From positions 1-64,000 of the forward strand of contig JAISJN010000014.1 in the NCBI GenBank assembly GCA_031261505.1: a stretch of DNA of 64,000 nt, in the 5' to 3' direction. This document shows, one piece after another, positions 44,265-52,960 of this stretch (the first letter of the stretch is position 1; each line of letters starts with the position of its first letter). The notes under the pieces were generated by a model. It was not told the DNA's origin. It searched no databases and saw only the letters and a program-made list of their open reading frames with translations. Made by a program: the position numbers and the translations under genes. Origin of the DNA: Clostridioides sp. Lineage in GTDB: Bacteria; Bacillota; Clostridia; Peptostreptococcales; Peptostreptococcaceae.

Positions 44265-44425
44265 CATAAATTTATCACTCAATAAAATATGCTTCTATCT
44301 GAAATATTTTGTCTTTATTTTCAATATAGCTACTTCTTTATTTTTATTTATCCTACATCTTTCTTTTTTTAGTCCGTTGACTATTTTACATTAGTTTTGA
44401 CTATATATTCAGTGTTTTTGAGTTT

Positions 44426-44470
44426 GAGCATAATAAAAGCCGTAGTCAGTCTACGGTTTTTATTATGCTC
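44426..44470 (-). terminator. bidirectional terminator after pepF
   Basis: A 20-bp stem (GAGCATAATAAAAGCCGTAG with CTACGGTTTTTATTATGCTC) has a 5-base loop TCAGT. It closes the minus-strand pepF transcript. Confidence 0.8.
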
Positions 44471-44522
44471 AAGATATTTAAAATAATATCCGTCTGAGCG
44501 TATTCATTTTTCAAACAACACC

Positions 44523-46496
44523 CTATGTCAATTTTTCAAGTTCTGCTAGCAAACTGTCAAATTTATCGATAGCCTTTTCGATCGGTTTTGTGTCGGATAG
44601 ATTTACATTGTGTTTCTTAAGCAATTTCAGCGGTTCGTCAGACCCACCTTCTTTTAAGAATGATACGTAGTTTTCTGCTCCATTTTTTTGGATGTCATCT
44701 ACGAAAGTGAGGGCAGCGCTAAGCCCTGTTGCGTATTTGTATACGTAGAAACTATCGTAGAAATGTGGAATTCTCGCCCATCCCGATTTTGAAAACTCGT
44801 CCACCTTAAAGTCTTTCCCGTTGTATTTTTGAAGCAAGTTACCCCAGATGTCGTTCATCACTGCGGCGTTTACGTTCTCTCCTTTCTCTATTTTGTCGTG
44901 GATTTCTCTTTCAAACTCTGCGTACATCGTCTGAGTGAATAAGGTACTCTTTATTAAATCTAGGTACTGAGAAATATAGTACGCCTTCTCGTCCTTGTTC
45001 TTCGCTTCTTTTATAAGTCTTTCATACAGCAGCGACTCGTTCGTGATAGATGCTACCTCGTGAGTAAATATCGACGGAGTTGCATTGCTGTAGCTTTGGT
45101 TGTTCTCCGATAGATAGCTGTATACCGCGTGCCCTAACTCATGCGCTAGGGTAGACACAGAGTCTAAGGAGTTGTTGTAATTTAACAGTACATATGGATG
45201 GTCTCCGTAAATAGATAGGCTATAAGCTCCTCCTACTTTTTTCTTGCCCGAGTACACGTCTATCCAATTTTCATTGAACGCCCTATAAAGTGTATCGCTG
45301 TATTCTTTCCCTAAAGGTGCAAAAGTAGTGTAGATTATTCCCTGTGCTGTATCGTATGAAATCTCCTTATCAACAGGTTTTACTATCGGCGCATTCAAGT
45401 CGTAAGCACATACCTTGTCGACTCCTAATTCTTTTTTTCTAAGCGCTGTGTATTTATGCAGTCCATCTAGTCGGTTGTTCACTGTGTTTATTAAATTATC
45501 GTACACCCTTTCATCTATATGATCCGAGTCCAAATACATATCTCTCGCATCCTTGTATCCTCTGGCCTGTGCGTAGAATATATTTTTTTTAACCTGACCT
45601 GCAAGTAGGCCTGAAAGTGTGTTTATGTTTTTGTAGTATGTTCCGTATTCCTTTTGGTACGACTTTTTCCTAATGGCCCTATCACTGTTTTCCATGTCTG
45701 TGGCATACTGACCTGGAGTCATACCTATATCTTTGTCCATATTGCTAAAGAGTTCGTACACCGTCCCAGGGAGACTGCTTATATAAGACGCCTTATTTAA
45801 TATACTTTCAGTCTGTGGGTCGAGGTATCTCGACTTGTTCCTTCTAACATCTGTCAAATACTTACCGTATTTCTTGTTTATCTTATAATTTCGCTTCGCT
45901 TGGGTATAGGTCTTGAGCGGCATCTTAGCTATCTCTGACTCCAACTTCGATGTTATTTCAGTATAATCAGTGGCCACCTTGCTTATACTTTCACCCATGT
46001 CCGAGTACTTATAGTCGCTCTTGTTCACGTCTTGGCTTAGTTTTGTGTAAGCTGACAACTTTTCTAATCTTATATCCAACTTTTCTTTTACCTCTAGAGC
46101 GAAAAGAAGATGAGTTGGCGACTTGGTTGCCTTGCCCAAGTAGTTTTTAAGTTCCTTGACGTCCCCTTTGAAGTTTTTGACTTCCTTTTCCCAATCTTCG
46201 TCAGTTGCAAATAGCTTATCTAATTTCCAACTGACCCTCTGAGAACTATCGTATATACCGCTATTTTTGCTTTCTTTCTTATCGTTTTCTACTTTTTGTA
46301 CTTCTTGTATTTTTTCTGATTTTTGATACGATTGTTTTTCAAGCTTATCTGGCAGACTCTCGCCTGTATTGCTCAATGTCTCTATCCTATCTTCGTCCAT
46401 ATGATTGAGTTTGTCGTTGATTTCAATGCTAAATAGCGACATACAAAATGCACATAACACTATCGGTATTAATTTTTTGAACAAGTCTTTACTCAT
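44523..46496 (-). CDS. pepF: oligoendopeptidase F (M3B) with N-terminal export signal
   Basis: 657 residues. The zinc site HELGHAVYSYL and the upstream M3B motif GGAYSLSIYGDHPYVLLNYN are clear, with the distal zinc ligand region THEVASITNE. Unlike the usual cytoplasmic PepF, it begins with a hydrophobic segment (LIPIVLCAFCMSLFSIEI, about 9-26) followed by about 80 polar residues, so it should be exported or membrane-anchored. The start is ATG 46496, with AAAGG 9 bases upstream. The promoter region holds five DnaA-box-like sites. Confidence 0.9.
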   Translation of the reverse strand: MSKDLFKKLIPIVLCAFCMSLFSIEINDKLNHMDEDRIETLSNTGESLPDKLEKQSYQKSEKIQEVQKVENDKKESKNSGIYDSSQRVSWKLDKLFATDEDWEKEVKNFKGDVKELKNYLGKATKSPTHLLFALEVKEKLDIRLEKLSAYTKLSQDVNKSDYKYSDMGESISKVATDYTEITSKLESEIAKMPLKTYTQAKRNYKINKKYGKYLTDVRRNKSRYLDPQTESILNKASYISSLPGTVYELFSNMDKDIGMTPGQYATDMENSDRAIRKKSYQKEYGTYYKNINTLSGLLAGQVKKNIFYAQARGYKDARDMYLDSDHIDERVYDNLINTVNNRLDGLHKYTALRKKELGVDKVCAYDLNAPIVKPVDKEISYDTAQGIIYTTFAPLGKEYSDTLYRAFNENWIDVYSGKKKVGGAYSLSIYGDHPYVLLNYNNSLDSVSTLAHELGHAVYSYLSENNQSYSNATPSIFTHEVASITNESLLYERLIKEAKNKDEKAYYISQYLDLIKSTLFTQTMYAEFEREIHDKIEKGENVNAAVMNDIWGNLLQKYNGKDFKVDEFSKSGWARIPHFYDSFYVYKYATGLSAALTFVDDIQKNGAENYVSFLKEGGSDEPLKLLKKHNVNLSDTKPIEKAIDKFDSLLAELEKLT

Positions 46497-46885
46497 CGAA
46501 GTCATCCTTTCCAATCTGTCTATATAGTTTCAATACGTCGCATTTAATACGCCTCTATAGATTTTAGGATGTCTCCTTTTCGTATAATTATTCCCTCTTG
46601 AATATATCATTTCCGAGTCTCTTATCCACAATTTTTGTCAATTTTGGTGGATAAATTGTGTATAACTTTTGAAACCCTTGATTTTGCTTGTACAGTTATC
46701 CACAATTAATCCACATCCTGTTAATAATCTCTATAATTAACTTTTTCTTTGCTATATCGATTTTAGCCCATATCATTTTTATTTCAATACAAATAATTTT
46801 TTTCATTTATTTTATGCTTTACTTCGCCTATTCATTTTTAAATTTAATTCTCTTATTCATTTTGATCATTTATCGTCGTTATGAT
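46497..46885. other. intergenic region between spoIIE and pepF
   Basis: 389 bases without a gene. The middle holds the DnaA-box cluster (46622-46715). The remainder is very AT-rich, with a T-rich tract at 46735-46870 that I cannot assign; a plus-strand frame there is low-complexity and unlikely to be coding. Confidence 0.6.
46622..46715. promoter_or_regulatory. cluster of five DnaA-box-like sites
   Basis: Perfect TTATNCACA boxes are at 46622-46630 (+), 46657-46665 (-) and 46696-46704 (+); one-mismatch boxes are at 46646-46654 (-) and 46707-46715 (+). Five sites in 94 bases upstream of pepF suggest DnaA binding for regulation or titration. dnaA and dnaN are not here, so this is not obviously oriC. 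Confidence 0.65.
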
Positions 46886-49258
46886 TTACTTTGCGCAAAT
46901 TTTTGTCACCAATACAGTCATGTCGTCTTTTATTCCATCTGGTTGCAATTCTAGACTTTTGTCTAATATAGACCTCGCTATCGAACTTGGATTGGTCGTA
47001 GCTATCGTGTCTAAATAGTATATCAACCAATTGTCTCCTAGATCGTTGTCTATCCCTGCATCTATTATTCCGTCTGACACCATGATTACGAAGTCCCCGT
47101 CACCAACATCTGCATTTCGCCTCTCTATATTTATATCGGATAAAATTCCAACCGGCAGTGAAGATGATGATAATAGGTCAGTATCTCCTTTGCTCCTCTT
47201 GATGTAAGTTGAGCAGGCTCCCATCTTAATCGTGTCAAGCGCTCCCCTTCTTAGGTCTATTATTCCTAAATCCAGAGTAGAGAACATCTCATCTGATGAT
47301 TTTAACATGAGCATATTGTTTATTGTATCGATAATTATATCGTCCTCAATTTTTGCATCCATCATTTTTTCTAGTATATCTATTGTAGCTGAGGACTCTT
47401 CGTACGCCTTCTTGTCCTTGCCCATTCCGTCGCTTATAGCCATCATGTATTTTCCGTCATCGATTTCCATAAATGTGTAGTTGTCACCACAAAATACATC
47501 TCCCTCTCGTGACATCGACGCCACTTCGGTGATTGCCTTATAGTTTTGAGCTTTGGTAAATACACATTTACATCTATCACCCATTCCATTACAGCCAATT
47601 TTTCTCGCCGTCAATTCCTCTCCTATAATCTCTGAAAGTGCTGAGGTTATCTTTTTATCGCATAACTTGCCGTTTGCACAGATTCTTTTGTCGATTGCTA
47701 TTTCAAATTCGTTTCCAGCCTTTGTTATATAGCTTACCTTGTCCACATCAACTCCATGTCTCTGTAGATTGTCGTAGATATTTTTTTCTTTTTCTAAATC
47801 CAGCATTATATTATTCTCCAAATCCTTTGATAGGGATTCTATGGACTTGGATATACTTCTTATCTGATTAGCTATCAATTTCCTGCTTTCGGAAAATTTA
47901 TTGCTCCATTCGTAGTCCAAGGCAAACATCCTGTAATAGTATGTAGCCATCTTTACCACAGCCTCTGGTTTCATACACTCCTTCCTAAAGGTAGTGTTGA
48001 CATCCTCAACTGTTATATCTCCAAGTTCTTCTACAGTGGCAATAATGTCGAATATCCTTGTATATGTATAGTTGAACTTGCTATCCCAACATCTTCGTCT
48101 CATACTGCAAGTCTTGCACTCGTCGTTGTATATCATATCCACTACGGTCGCTATATCCCTCTGGTCTAAGATTTTATCTCTCTCCCTTATCCTGTCAAAG
48201 GTCTTAGCTAGGTCTGCATATGTTTTATGTATACTGTCGAGCCTATTTTTTGTTAAATCTCTACTCCTTTCTATATAGTCGTTTACCTTTTCATTTGAAG
48301 ATATATTGCTGGTTATCAGCTTTTCTATTTTTGAAAACACCTTATTGGGCATAAGTATGACTATCATGCTGGCTATTAATATATCCCTTATCTGCATCAT
48401 ATTACTCGATATTCCAGTTGTGTAGGTGTAGATTATCACCCAACTCAGAATATACCCCAGTATACAGATGTATTTATTTATCTTATTAAACACTCCCGAG
48501 ATTAATCCCGCAAATGCGTAGATTCCCATGTATACGGCTGTAGTCACATCGTTTATTAAAAATGCGATCCCGACTACAACTCCTGTGCTGGCACCCATAG
48601 TGGAGCCACCTATTATAGCTGTCATGAGTATTACAACTGTAGAGAGCACTGTCCTAAACGATACGCCTAGAATAGATATCTCCCCAATACCCATTATCGT
48701 GAATGTCACCAGTAAGGTGACTGATATAGCTTCTTCCGGCCTGACGGACATCCGGTTTTTCACATTTGCAAGCAGGTCTGTTCCATATGAAAAAATATAT
48801 ATGGATACAAAAGTGACGATTCCTTCTGCCCCGGCCATCATCAGGTCATATGTCATCTTGTTGGAGAACAAAGCCTGTCCAACAGAGATGGCCAGGACGC
48901 TACCCGCCCCTAACAACGAATACCAGAGCACCTTCTCGCATTTTTTGATCGGCCTGCTAAATGCCAGGATCACCACGAGACAAACACAGTACTTCGCTAC
49001 GTAAAGTCCAGAATTCCCTGATAGCATTGTGCCCAAGAGCGCCGATGCGAACACTGGAATCCTGTATCTGTCGTACTTTACCGTGCAGATAAAAAACGCT
49101 AATCCCAGAGGAGCTATCGATTCTACTAATATAGATCTGCTGAGTAAGAAAGCAATCGCCATCATACACGCTGTCGCTAAGCTCATCATCCTCAGTGCAC
49201 TTCTAAATACATTAATTCTCTCTGGTCTTTTTTCAATTGCAGCTACACTTTTTTGCAT
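46886..49258 (-). CDS. spoIIE: stage II sporulation protein E, PP2C phosphatase
   Basis: 790 residues. About ten membrane helices (roughly 28-310) are followed by a regulatory region with a cysteine cluster (CKTCSMRRRCW) and a C-terminal PP2C phosphatase (SREGDVFCGDNYTF, AISDGMGKDKKAYEESS, MVSDGIIDAG). It dephosphorylates SpoIIAA to free sigma-F in the forespore. ATG 49258 is preferred because GGGGAG is 8 bases upstream; the GTG at 49264 is too close to that site. A Spo0A-type promoter lies at 49446-49478. Confidence 0.95.
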   Translation of the reverse strand: MQKSVAAIEKRPERINVFRSALRMMSLATACMMAIAFLLSRSILVESIAPLGLAFFICTVKYDRYRIPVFASALLGTMLSGNSGLYVAKYCVCLVVILAFSRPIKKCEKVLWYSLLGAGSVLAISVGQALFSNKMTYDLMMAGAEGIVTFVSIYIFSYGTDLLANVKNRMSVRPEEAISVTLLVTFTIMGIGEISILGVSFRTVLSTVVILMTAIIGGSTMGASTGVVVGIAFLINDVTTAVYMGIYAFAGLISGVFNKINKYICILGYILSWVIIYTYTTGISSNMMQIRDILIASMIVILMPNKVFSKIEKLITSNISSNEKVNDYIERSRDLTKNRLDSIHKTYADLAKTFDRIRERDKILDQRDIATVVDMIYNDECKTCSMRRRCWDSKFNYTYTRIFDIIATVEELGDITVEDVNTTFRKECMKPEAVVKMATYYYRMFALDYEWSNKFSESRKLIANQIRSISKSIESLSKDLENNIMLDLEKEKNIYDNLQRHGVDVDKVSYITKAGNEFEIAIDKRICANGKLCDKKITSALSEIIGEELTARKIGCNGMGDRCKCVFTKAQNYKAITEVASMSREGDVFCGDNYTFMEIDDGKYMMAISDGMGKDKKAYEESSATIDILEKMMDAKIEDDIIIDTINNMLMLKSSDEMFSTLDLGIIDLRRGALDTIKMGACSTYIKRSKGDTDLLSSSSLPVGILSDINIERRNADVGDGDFVIMVSDGIIDAGIDNDLGDNWLIYYLDTIATTNPSSIARSILDKSLELQPDGIKDDMTVLVTKICAK

Positions 49259-49445
49259 ACTCACAACTCCCCTTGTATTTTTTCATTCGTAAGTTCGAAA
49301 TTCCTTTGCTCTCCAGTTTGAAATTCTCTAGATAATTTACTCACTGGTTTTCTAGCTAGTTTTCTAGCTTGTAGATTGATAAATCGGCAAATGCGTCCCC
49401 TAAAACACAACCGCCTTACATCTTTCTTAAACTTAATATACAAAG

Positions 49446-49478
49446 AGTGTATCAAAAGAAATGCCTTTATTTTGTCAA
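49446..49478 (-). promoter_or_regulatory. Spo0A-type promoter of spoIIE
   Basis: On the minus strand -35 TTGACA (49473-49478) and -10 TACACT (49446-49451) are 21 bases apart. This long spacing is typical of Spo0A-activated sigma-A promoters such as B. subtilis spoIIE and spoIIG. The -35 lies inside TTTTTGACAAAA, one base from a 0A box. Confidence 0.5.
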
Positions 49479-49506
49479 AAACGGGTTGCGAAATCAAAAA
49501 ATATTC

Positions 49507-50535
49507 CTACAGATTTCCCTCCTTTTCACATATAATCCCCTCTAAATTATCGTACTCACTCACGGTTATTTCTTCAAATCCTAGCTTCTTCATCGTTATG
49601 TTTAAAATTTCTACACCTGCCGTTATAATATCCGCGCGTTTTTCCTGTAATCCAGGTAGAGCTTTCTTGTCGCCTACTGACATTTTCTTGAGGTTTTGTA
49701 GAATAAGCTCAACATCTTTTTTGCATATTTTACTGTTGTGTACTTTTTCCATTGAATATACCTCGAGTTTTTGATTCATTGCAGATAGAGAGGTTATTGT
49801 TCCACCTATACCTATTAGTTTTTTTATCCCCATCGATTTTACGATTTCGACAGTTCCCAGTATCTGTTTATTTAGGAATTCTTCCATATCTAAGTATTCT
49901 TGTGAGTTTACCTGGTCTTTGGATAGAAATTTTTCAGTCATCCTCAATGCTCCCACGTTTTCACTCTTGTTATACCTTATTCCGTGAGAGTTTCCTACTA
50001 CAAACTCAGTTGATCCTCCGCCTATGTCGAGGACTAAGACTAATTCTTCGCTATTTTCATCGGATTTTAAACTGAATACAGTCTCTGCACTGCTTATACT
50101 ACCTGCATTACTTACACTTCCTATACCGCCTACACTACCTGCACTGCTTACACTTCCTGTACTATCCAATCCCTCTATTACTCCGATCAAGCCGAGGTCA
50201 GCTTCTTTTTCACCTGGCAGTATCTCTACTTCGATTCCAGCCTCTTCTTTGGCTCTTCGAATGAATTCACTGCTGTTTTTCGCATCCCTCAGCGCAGATG
50301 TACCCATGCAATAGAGCCTCTCGCAACCTTCTTCACCACAGATTGCCTTAAATTCAACTAAGGCCTCGATATTTCTATCGATTGCTCCCTCTGTTATATT
50401 TCCCGTCTTGTCTACCCCTTCGCCTATCCTAGTCGTGTTTACGAACTTTCTTCTATTTTTTAATTTTCCATCCTCGTAATCGGCAGTCAACAGTCTCATA
50501 GAGTTTGTCCCGATATCTATTGCACCTATTCTCAT
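49507..50535 (-). CDS. ppx: Ppx/GppA family phosphatase
   Basis: 342 residues of the exopolyphosphatase/guanosine pentaphosphatase family: the phosphate loop is AIDIGTNSMRLL at the start, the second loop is LDIGGGSTEFV, and GIGGTITSLSAM comes later. A Gly/Ser/Val-rich insert of about 35 residues (about 125-160) separates the first two motifs. It lies between divIC and spoIIE, where B. subtilis has other genes. Confidence 0.88.
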   Translation of the reverse strand: MRIGAIDIGTNSMRLLTADYEDGKLKNRRKFVNTTRIGEGVDKTGNITEGAIDRNIEALVEFKAICGEEGCERLYCMGTSALRDAKNSSEFIRRAKEEAGIEVEILPGEKEADLGLIGVIEGLDSTGSVSSAGSVGGIGSVSNAGSISSAETVFSLKSDENSEELVLVLDIGGGSTEFVVGNSHGIRYNKSENVGALRMTEKFLSKDQVNSQEYLDMEEFLNKQILGTVEIVKSMGIKKLIGIGGTITSLSAMNQKLEVYSMEKVHNSKICKKDVELILQNLKKMSVGDKKALPGLQEKRADIITAGVEILNITMKKLGFEEITVSEYDNLEGIICEKEGNL

Positions 50536-50548
50536 CTTTTATCCTCCT

Positions 50549-50590
50549 AAAAATAGCCCTACCTCGATATCGTCTGAGGTAGAGCTTTTA
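50549..50590 (-). terminator. terminator between divIC and ppx
   Basis: On the minus strand AGCTCTACCTC pairs with GAGGTAGGGCT and is followed by ATTTTTAGG. Confidence 0.65.
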
Positions 50591-50602
50591 TTCTATACAC
50601 GT

Positions 50603-50905
50603 CTATCTGTTTTGGTTTTGGTTTTGGTCTATATCTATGTACACTATTTCTCCCGATTTGACCATTCCAAGTTTTTGTCTCGCCATCTTCTCTAAGTTAG
50701 ATGTGCCTGATTGAGATTTCAACCTTACTATCTCGGCATCAGTTTCCTTTATCTGCGAGTTGATTTTTGAGATTTCTGTTTTGTATTCTCGGTATTTTAG
50801 GTACTCAAATCTGAAACCACCTATCATTCCCACGCATAGAGCTCCTATAAATATCATAACTGCAATATATTGACCTGTAAATCTTTTTCTTAAGTTTAAA
50901 TTCAA
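50603..50905 (-). CDS. divIC: septum formation initiator DivIC/FtsB
   Basis: 100 residues: a short inside tail, one membrane helix (about 13-31) and a coiled coil (YKTEISKINSQIKETDAEIVRLK) ending in the family's LEKMARQKLGMVKSGEIVYID. It is a divisome scaffold that pairs with FtsL. It sits downstream of yabQ, as in B. subtilis. Confidence 0.92.
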   Translation of the reverse strand: MNLNLRKRFTGQYIAVMIFIGALCVGMIGGFRFEYLKYREYKTEISKINSQIKETDAEIVRLKSQSGTSNLEKMARQKLGMVKSGEIVYIDIDQNQNQNR

Positions 50906-50926
50906 GTCTACACCTTCTTATAGTAT

Positions 50927-51499
50927 TTATTTATTCTTGCCAAGCTTATGTTTATTGCTAGATTTATGCTTCTTGCTGCATTTATGCTTCTTAGTTATTT
51001 TATCTTTCTTAAGTTTCTTAGGTCTCTTATGTTTCTCGAGTCTTTTTTTCATCCTTTTACAAATCCTAAGGACGATGCTTGGCACTAAGAATATAATATC
51101 AAATACTAGATGTAATGAATAGATTAGAACGTAATACAAATTGTTTATAAAAGCGACTATACACAGTACCAGTTTCTTGATTGATTTTGTAATAAAAGAT
51201 ATTAAGCAATTGAAAAGCTTCAAAATAAATCTACTTATAGTGTAGTAATACATAGTAAACCCTAGAAATAAGGCGATAAAATGATAGTATCTCAGATCAA
51301 AGTGCTCAGTCAGGTTGATGGTCAGAAATATCACCAATGTCGACATGATCCAGAAACATATATCAAACACCGCCGAAAAGTATTTCAAAAACTTAAAGTT
51401 TGCCTTTAGAGCTCTGTACAGGTCAAATAGGAAACCTATCGCAATCCCGCCGTAGATGGTCACATAGAAGATACCCAAACTCTGAGTAAAAGGCGTCAT
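50927..51499 (-). CDS. yabQ: spore cortex biosynthesis protein YabQ
   Basis: 190 residues. The N-terminal half has about four membrane helices, with the YabQ pattern (GGIAIGFLFDLYRALK, FDICFWIMSTLVIFL). The C-terminal 35 residues are almost all Lys, His, Ser and Arg (KHKRPKKLKKDKI onward), an unusually basic tail. It starts one base after yabP; the pair is needed for the spore cortex in B. subtilis. Confidence 0.92.
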   Translation of the reverse strand: MTPFTQSLGIFYVTIYGGIAIGFLFDLYRALKANFKFLKYFSAVFDICFWIMSTLVIFLTINLTEHFDLRYYHFIALFLGFTMYYYTISRFILKLFNCLISFITKSIKKLVLCIVAFINNLYYVLIYSLHLVFDIIFLVPSIVLRICKRMKKRLEKHKRPKKLKKDKITKKHKCSKKHKSSNKHKLGKNK

Positions 51500-51754
51500 C
51501 TATTTGAACACCTTCTTGAAAAAGCTCTCTTGAGGTTTTCTAGCCTTTGCGTAGACTATTGAGTTTATAGTTCCGTCTATATTTATAATGTTCTCATCTA
51601 GGCTGAGCTTGCTCATATCCATTTCCTCTCCCTCGATCACCATCTCACCCGCAACCGTTCTTACCTCTACCTTCTTATCCGTAAAGGAGTAGATATGCTC
51701 TACGCCGGAGATGACGAGGTTAGATCTATCCTTCATACTTATGTTTTGCTCCAT
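51500..51754 (-). CDS. yabP: sporulation protein YabP
   Basis: 84 residues of the YabP/YqfC family: NLVISGVEHIYSFTDKKVEVRT and GEEMDMSKLSLDENIINIDG. YqfC-type proteins are found in the mother cell during sporulation. It is immediately upstream of yabQ. I looked for a sigma-E promoter in the leader and found no clear one. Confidence 0.93.
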   Translation of the reverse strand: MEQNISMKDRSNLVISGVEHIYSFTDKKVEVRTVAGEMVIEGEEMDMSKLSLDENIINIDGTINSIVYAKARKPQESFFKKVFK

Positions 51755-51952
51755 AAAAATCCCCCCAGTACATTTTCATTGATACTACTTTAAATATACT
51801 GAGGGCAAGCCAATTTTATTCTAACTTTAATTATTTTTTTCTATTTATTTATACATGTAGCTTATCAATTTGCATACCTCGACTTTTTCTACTGTATTAA
51901 TCCCGCCTAGATAATAATTCCGCGACCTGTTCTCAACTTTCTACTGTACAGA

Positions 51953-52195
51953 CTACTCTATTATCCTGTACATTTCTTTGGCGTCGTTTTTTAGTACGTG
52001 TTCCTTGATATCTAGAACCTCGTATTTTATGAGTTTCTCGCCAAATCGTATCTCGATGATATCCCCTGCCTTTACTTCTACTGAAGATTTTACGACTTTT
52101 CCATTTATCTGAACGATCCCCTTGTCGCAGGCATCCTTAGCCACTGTTCTTCTCTTGATTATTCTAGATACCTTTAGGTATTTATCTATTCTCAT
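51953..52195 (-). CDS. rqcP: S4-domain RNA-binding protein RqcP (YabO)
   Basis: 80 residues made of a single S4 domain: RIDKYLKVSRIIKRRTVAKDACDKG then VQINGKVVKSSVEVKAGD. RqcP works with RqcH in alanine tailing on stalled 50S subunits, which fits its position near pth and mfd. It lies at the yabO position between mazG/hup and yabP. Confidence 0.93.
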   Translation of the reverse strand: MRIDKYLKVSRIIKRRTVAKDACDKGIVQINGKVVKSSVEVKAGDIIEIRFGEKLIKYEVLDIKEHVLKNDAKEMYRIIE

Positions 52196-52277
52196 TATAA
52201 CCTCCTTCTGCTACTACCTCTATAGGCTGATTGCCCTATAGCTTATTTCAAAAGCGTATAAGTTTAGCTTTCGCAAA

Positions 52278-52354
52278 TTAAATGGTGATTCAACGCTTTA
52301 AGTTGGCTTTATGCCCGCCACCTATAAATGTGGGGACATTTATCTCAAGTTATA
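52278..52354 (-). repeat. dispersed repeat, second hairpin mostly lost
   Basis: On the minus strand TATAACTTGAGATAAATG is followed by GTCCCCACATTTATAGGTGGCGGGCAT (head hairpin) and then shortens to GCGTTGAATCACCATTTAA. It lies between hup and rqcP. Confidence 0.75.
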
Positions 52355-52502
52355 CGCAAAAGGACTGCTCCTAAATGAGACAGTCCACAGCATACGCGAT
52401 TCTTATAAATTTTAATACCTTAACGTTGAATTGACTATTTCAAATGCCAACCCGAGTATTTTAGTGAAAAATTATTCTACACTGATAAACTCATTCTCCA
52501 CT

Positions 52503-52557
52503 AAATAAAAAACTTGCCGCCCACCCATATAGGTGGGTGACAATCTTTCTGAAGTTA
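52503..52557 (-). terminator. terminator of hup, carrying the dispersed-repeat head
   Basis: On the minus strand AACTTCAGAAAGATTG is followed by the stem CACCCACC with GGGTGGGCG and then TTTTTTATTT. It shows the first-hairpin module of the repeat family acting as a rho-independent terminator. Confidence 0.8.
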
Positions 52558-52836
52558 TTATTTATTTATCATATCTTTAAGACCTTTTCCAGCTTTGAAT
52601 ACTGGAGCTTTTGAAGCTGGTATATCTATTACTTGTTCTGGATCTCTTGGGTTTCTTCCTTGTCTAGCTGCTCTTTCTCTTGTTTCGAAAGTTCCAAATC
52701 CTACTAATTGTACTTTTTCGTTCTTAACTAATGCTTCTTCAACAGAGTTCATGAATGCATTTAATGCAACCTCTGCTTCTTTTTTTGTTAGTCCACTCTT
52801 TTCAGACATTTTTGATACTAATTCTGCTTTATTCAC
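52558..52836 (-). CDS. hup: DNA-binding protein HU
   Basis: 92 residues with the HU signature GFGTFETRERAARQGRNPRDP and C-terminal KAPVFKAGKGLKDMI. It is a histone-like nucleoid protein. It lies between mazG and rqcP, a place where B. subtilis has no gene but several Clostridia do. The flanking gap to rqcP holds two repeat-family units. Confidence 0.96.
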   Translation of the reverse strand: MNKAELVSKMSEKSGLTKKEAEVALNAFMNSVEEALVKNEKVQLVGFGTFETRERAARQGRNPRDPEQVIDIPASKAPVFKAGKGLKDMINK

Positions 52837-52960
52837 GATACTTACCTCCTAAAATTTTTTCTTTTCTAATTTAATTAGTTGTTACTATTATTTTAAACCT
52901 CAACCTACATGAAATCTAGATATTGACGATAGTCCTCTAAATAGCCGTAAGATAAAAGTT

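Noticed and set aside
46622-46715. Chromosomal origin oriC
   Set aside because: DnaA boxes are present, but dnaA, dnaN, recF and a clear unwinding region are not; neighbours are spoIIE and pepF.
49261-49497. 78-codon minus-strand frame between ppx and spoIIE
   Set aside because: No ribosome site; it overlaps the spoIIE promoter and leader and reads as basic, non-protein-like sequence.
51755-51952. Sigma-E promoter for yabP-yabQ
   Set aside because: Expected from the known regulon, but no pair of -35/-10 elements fits well enough to report.
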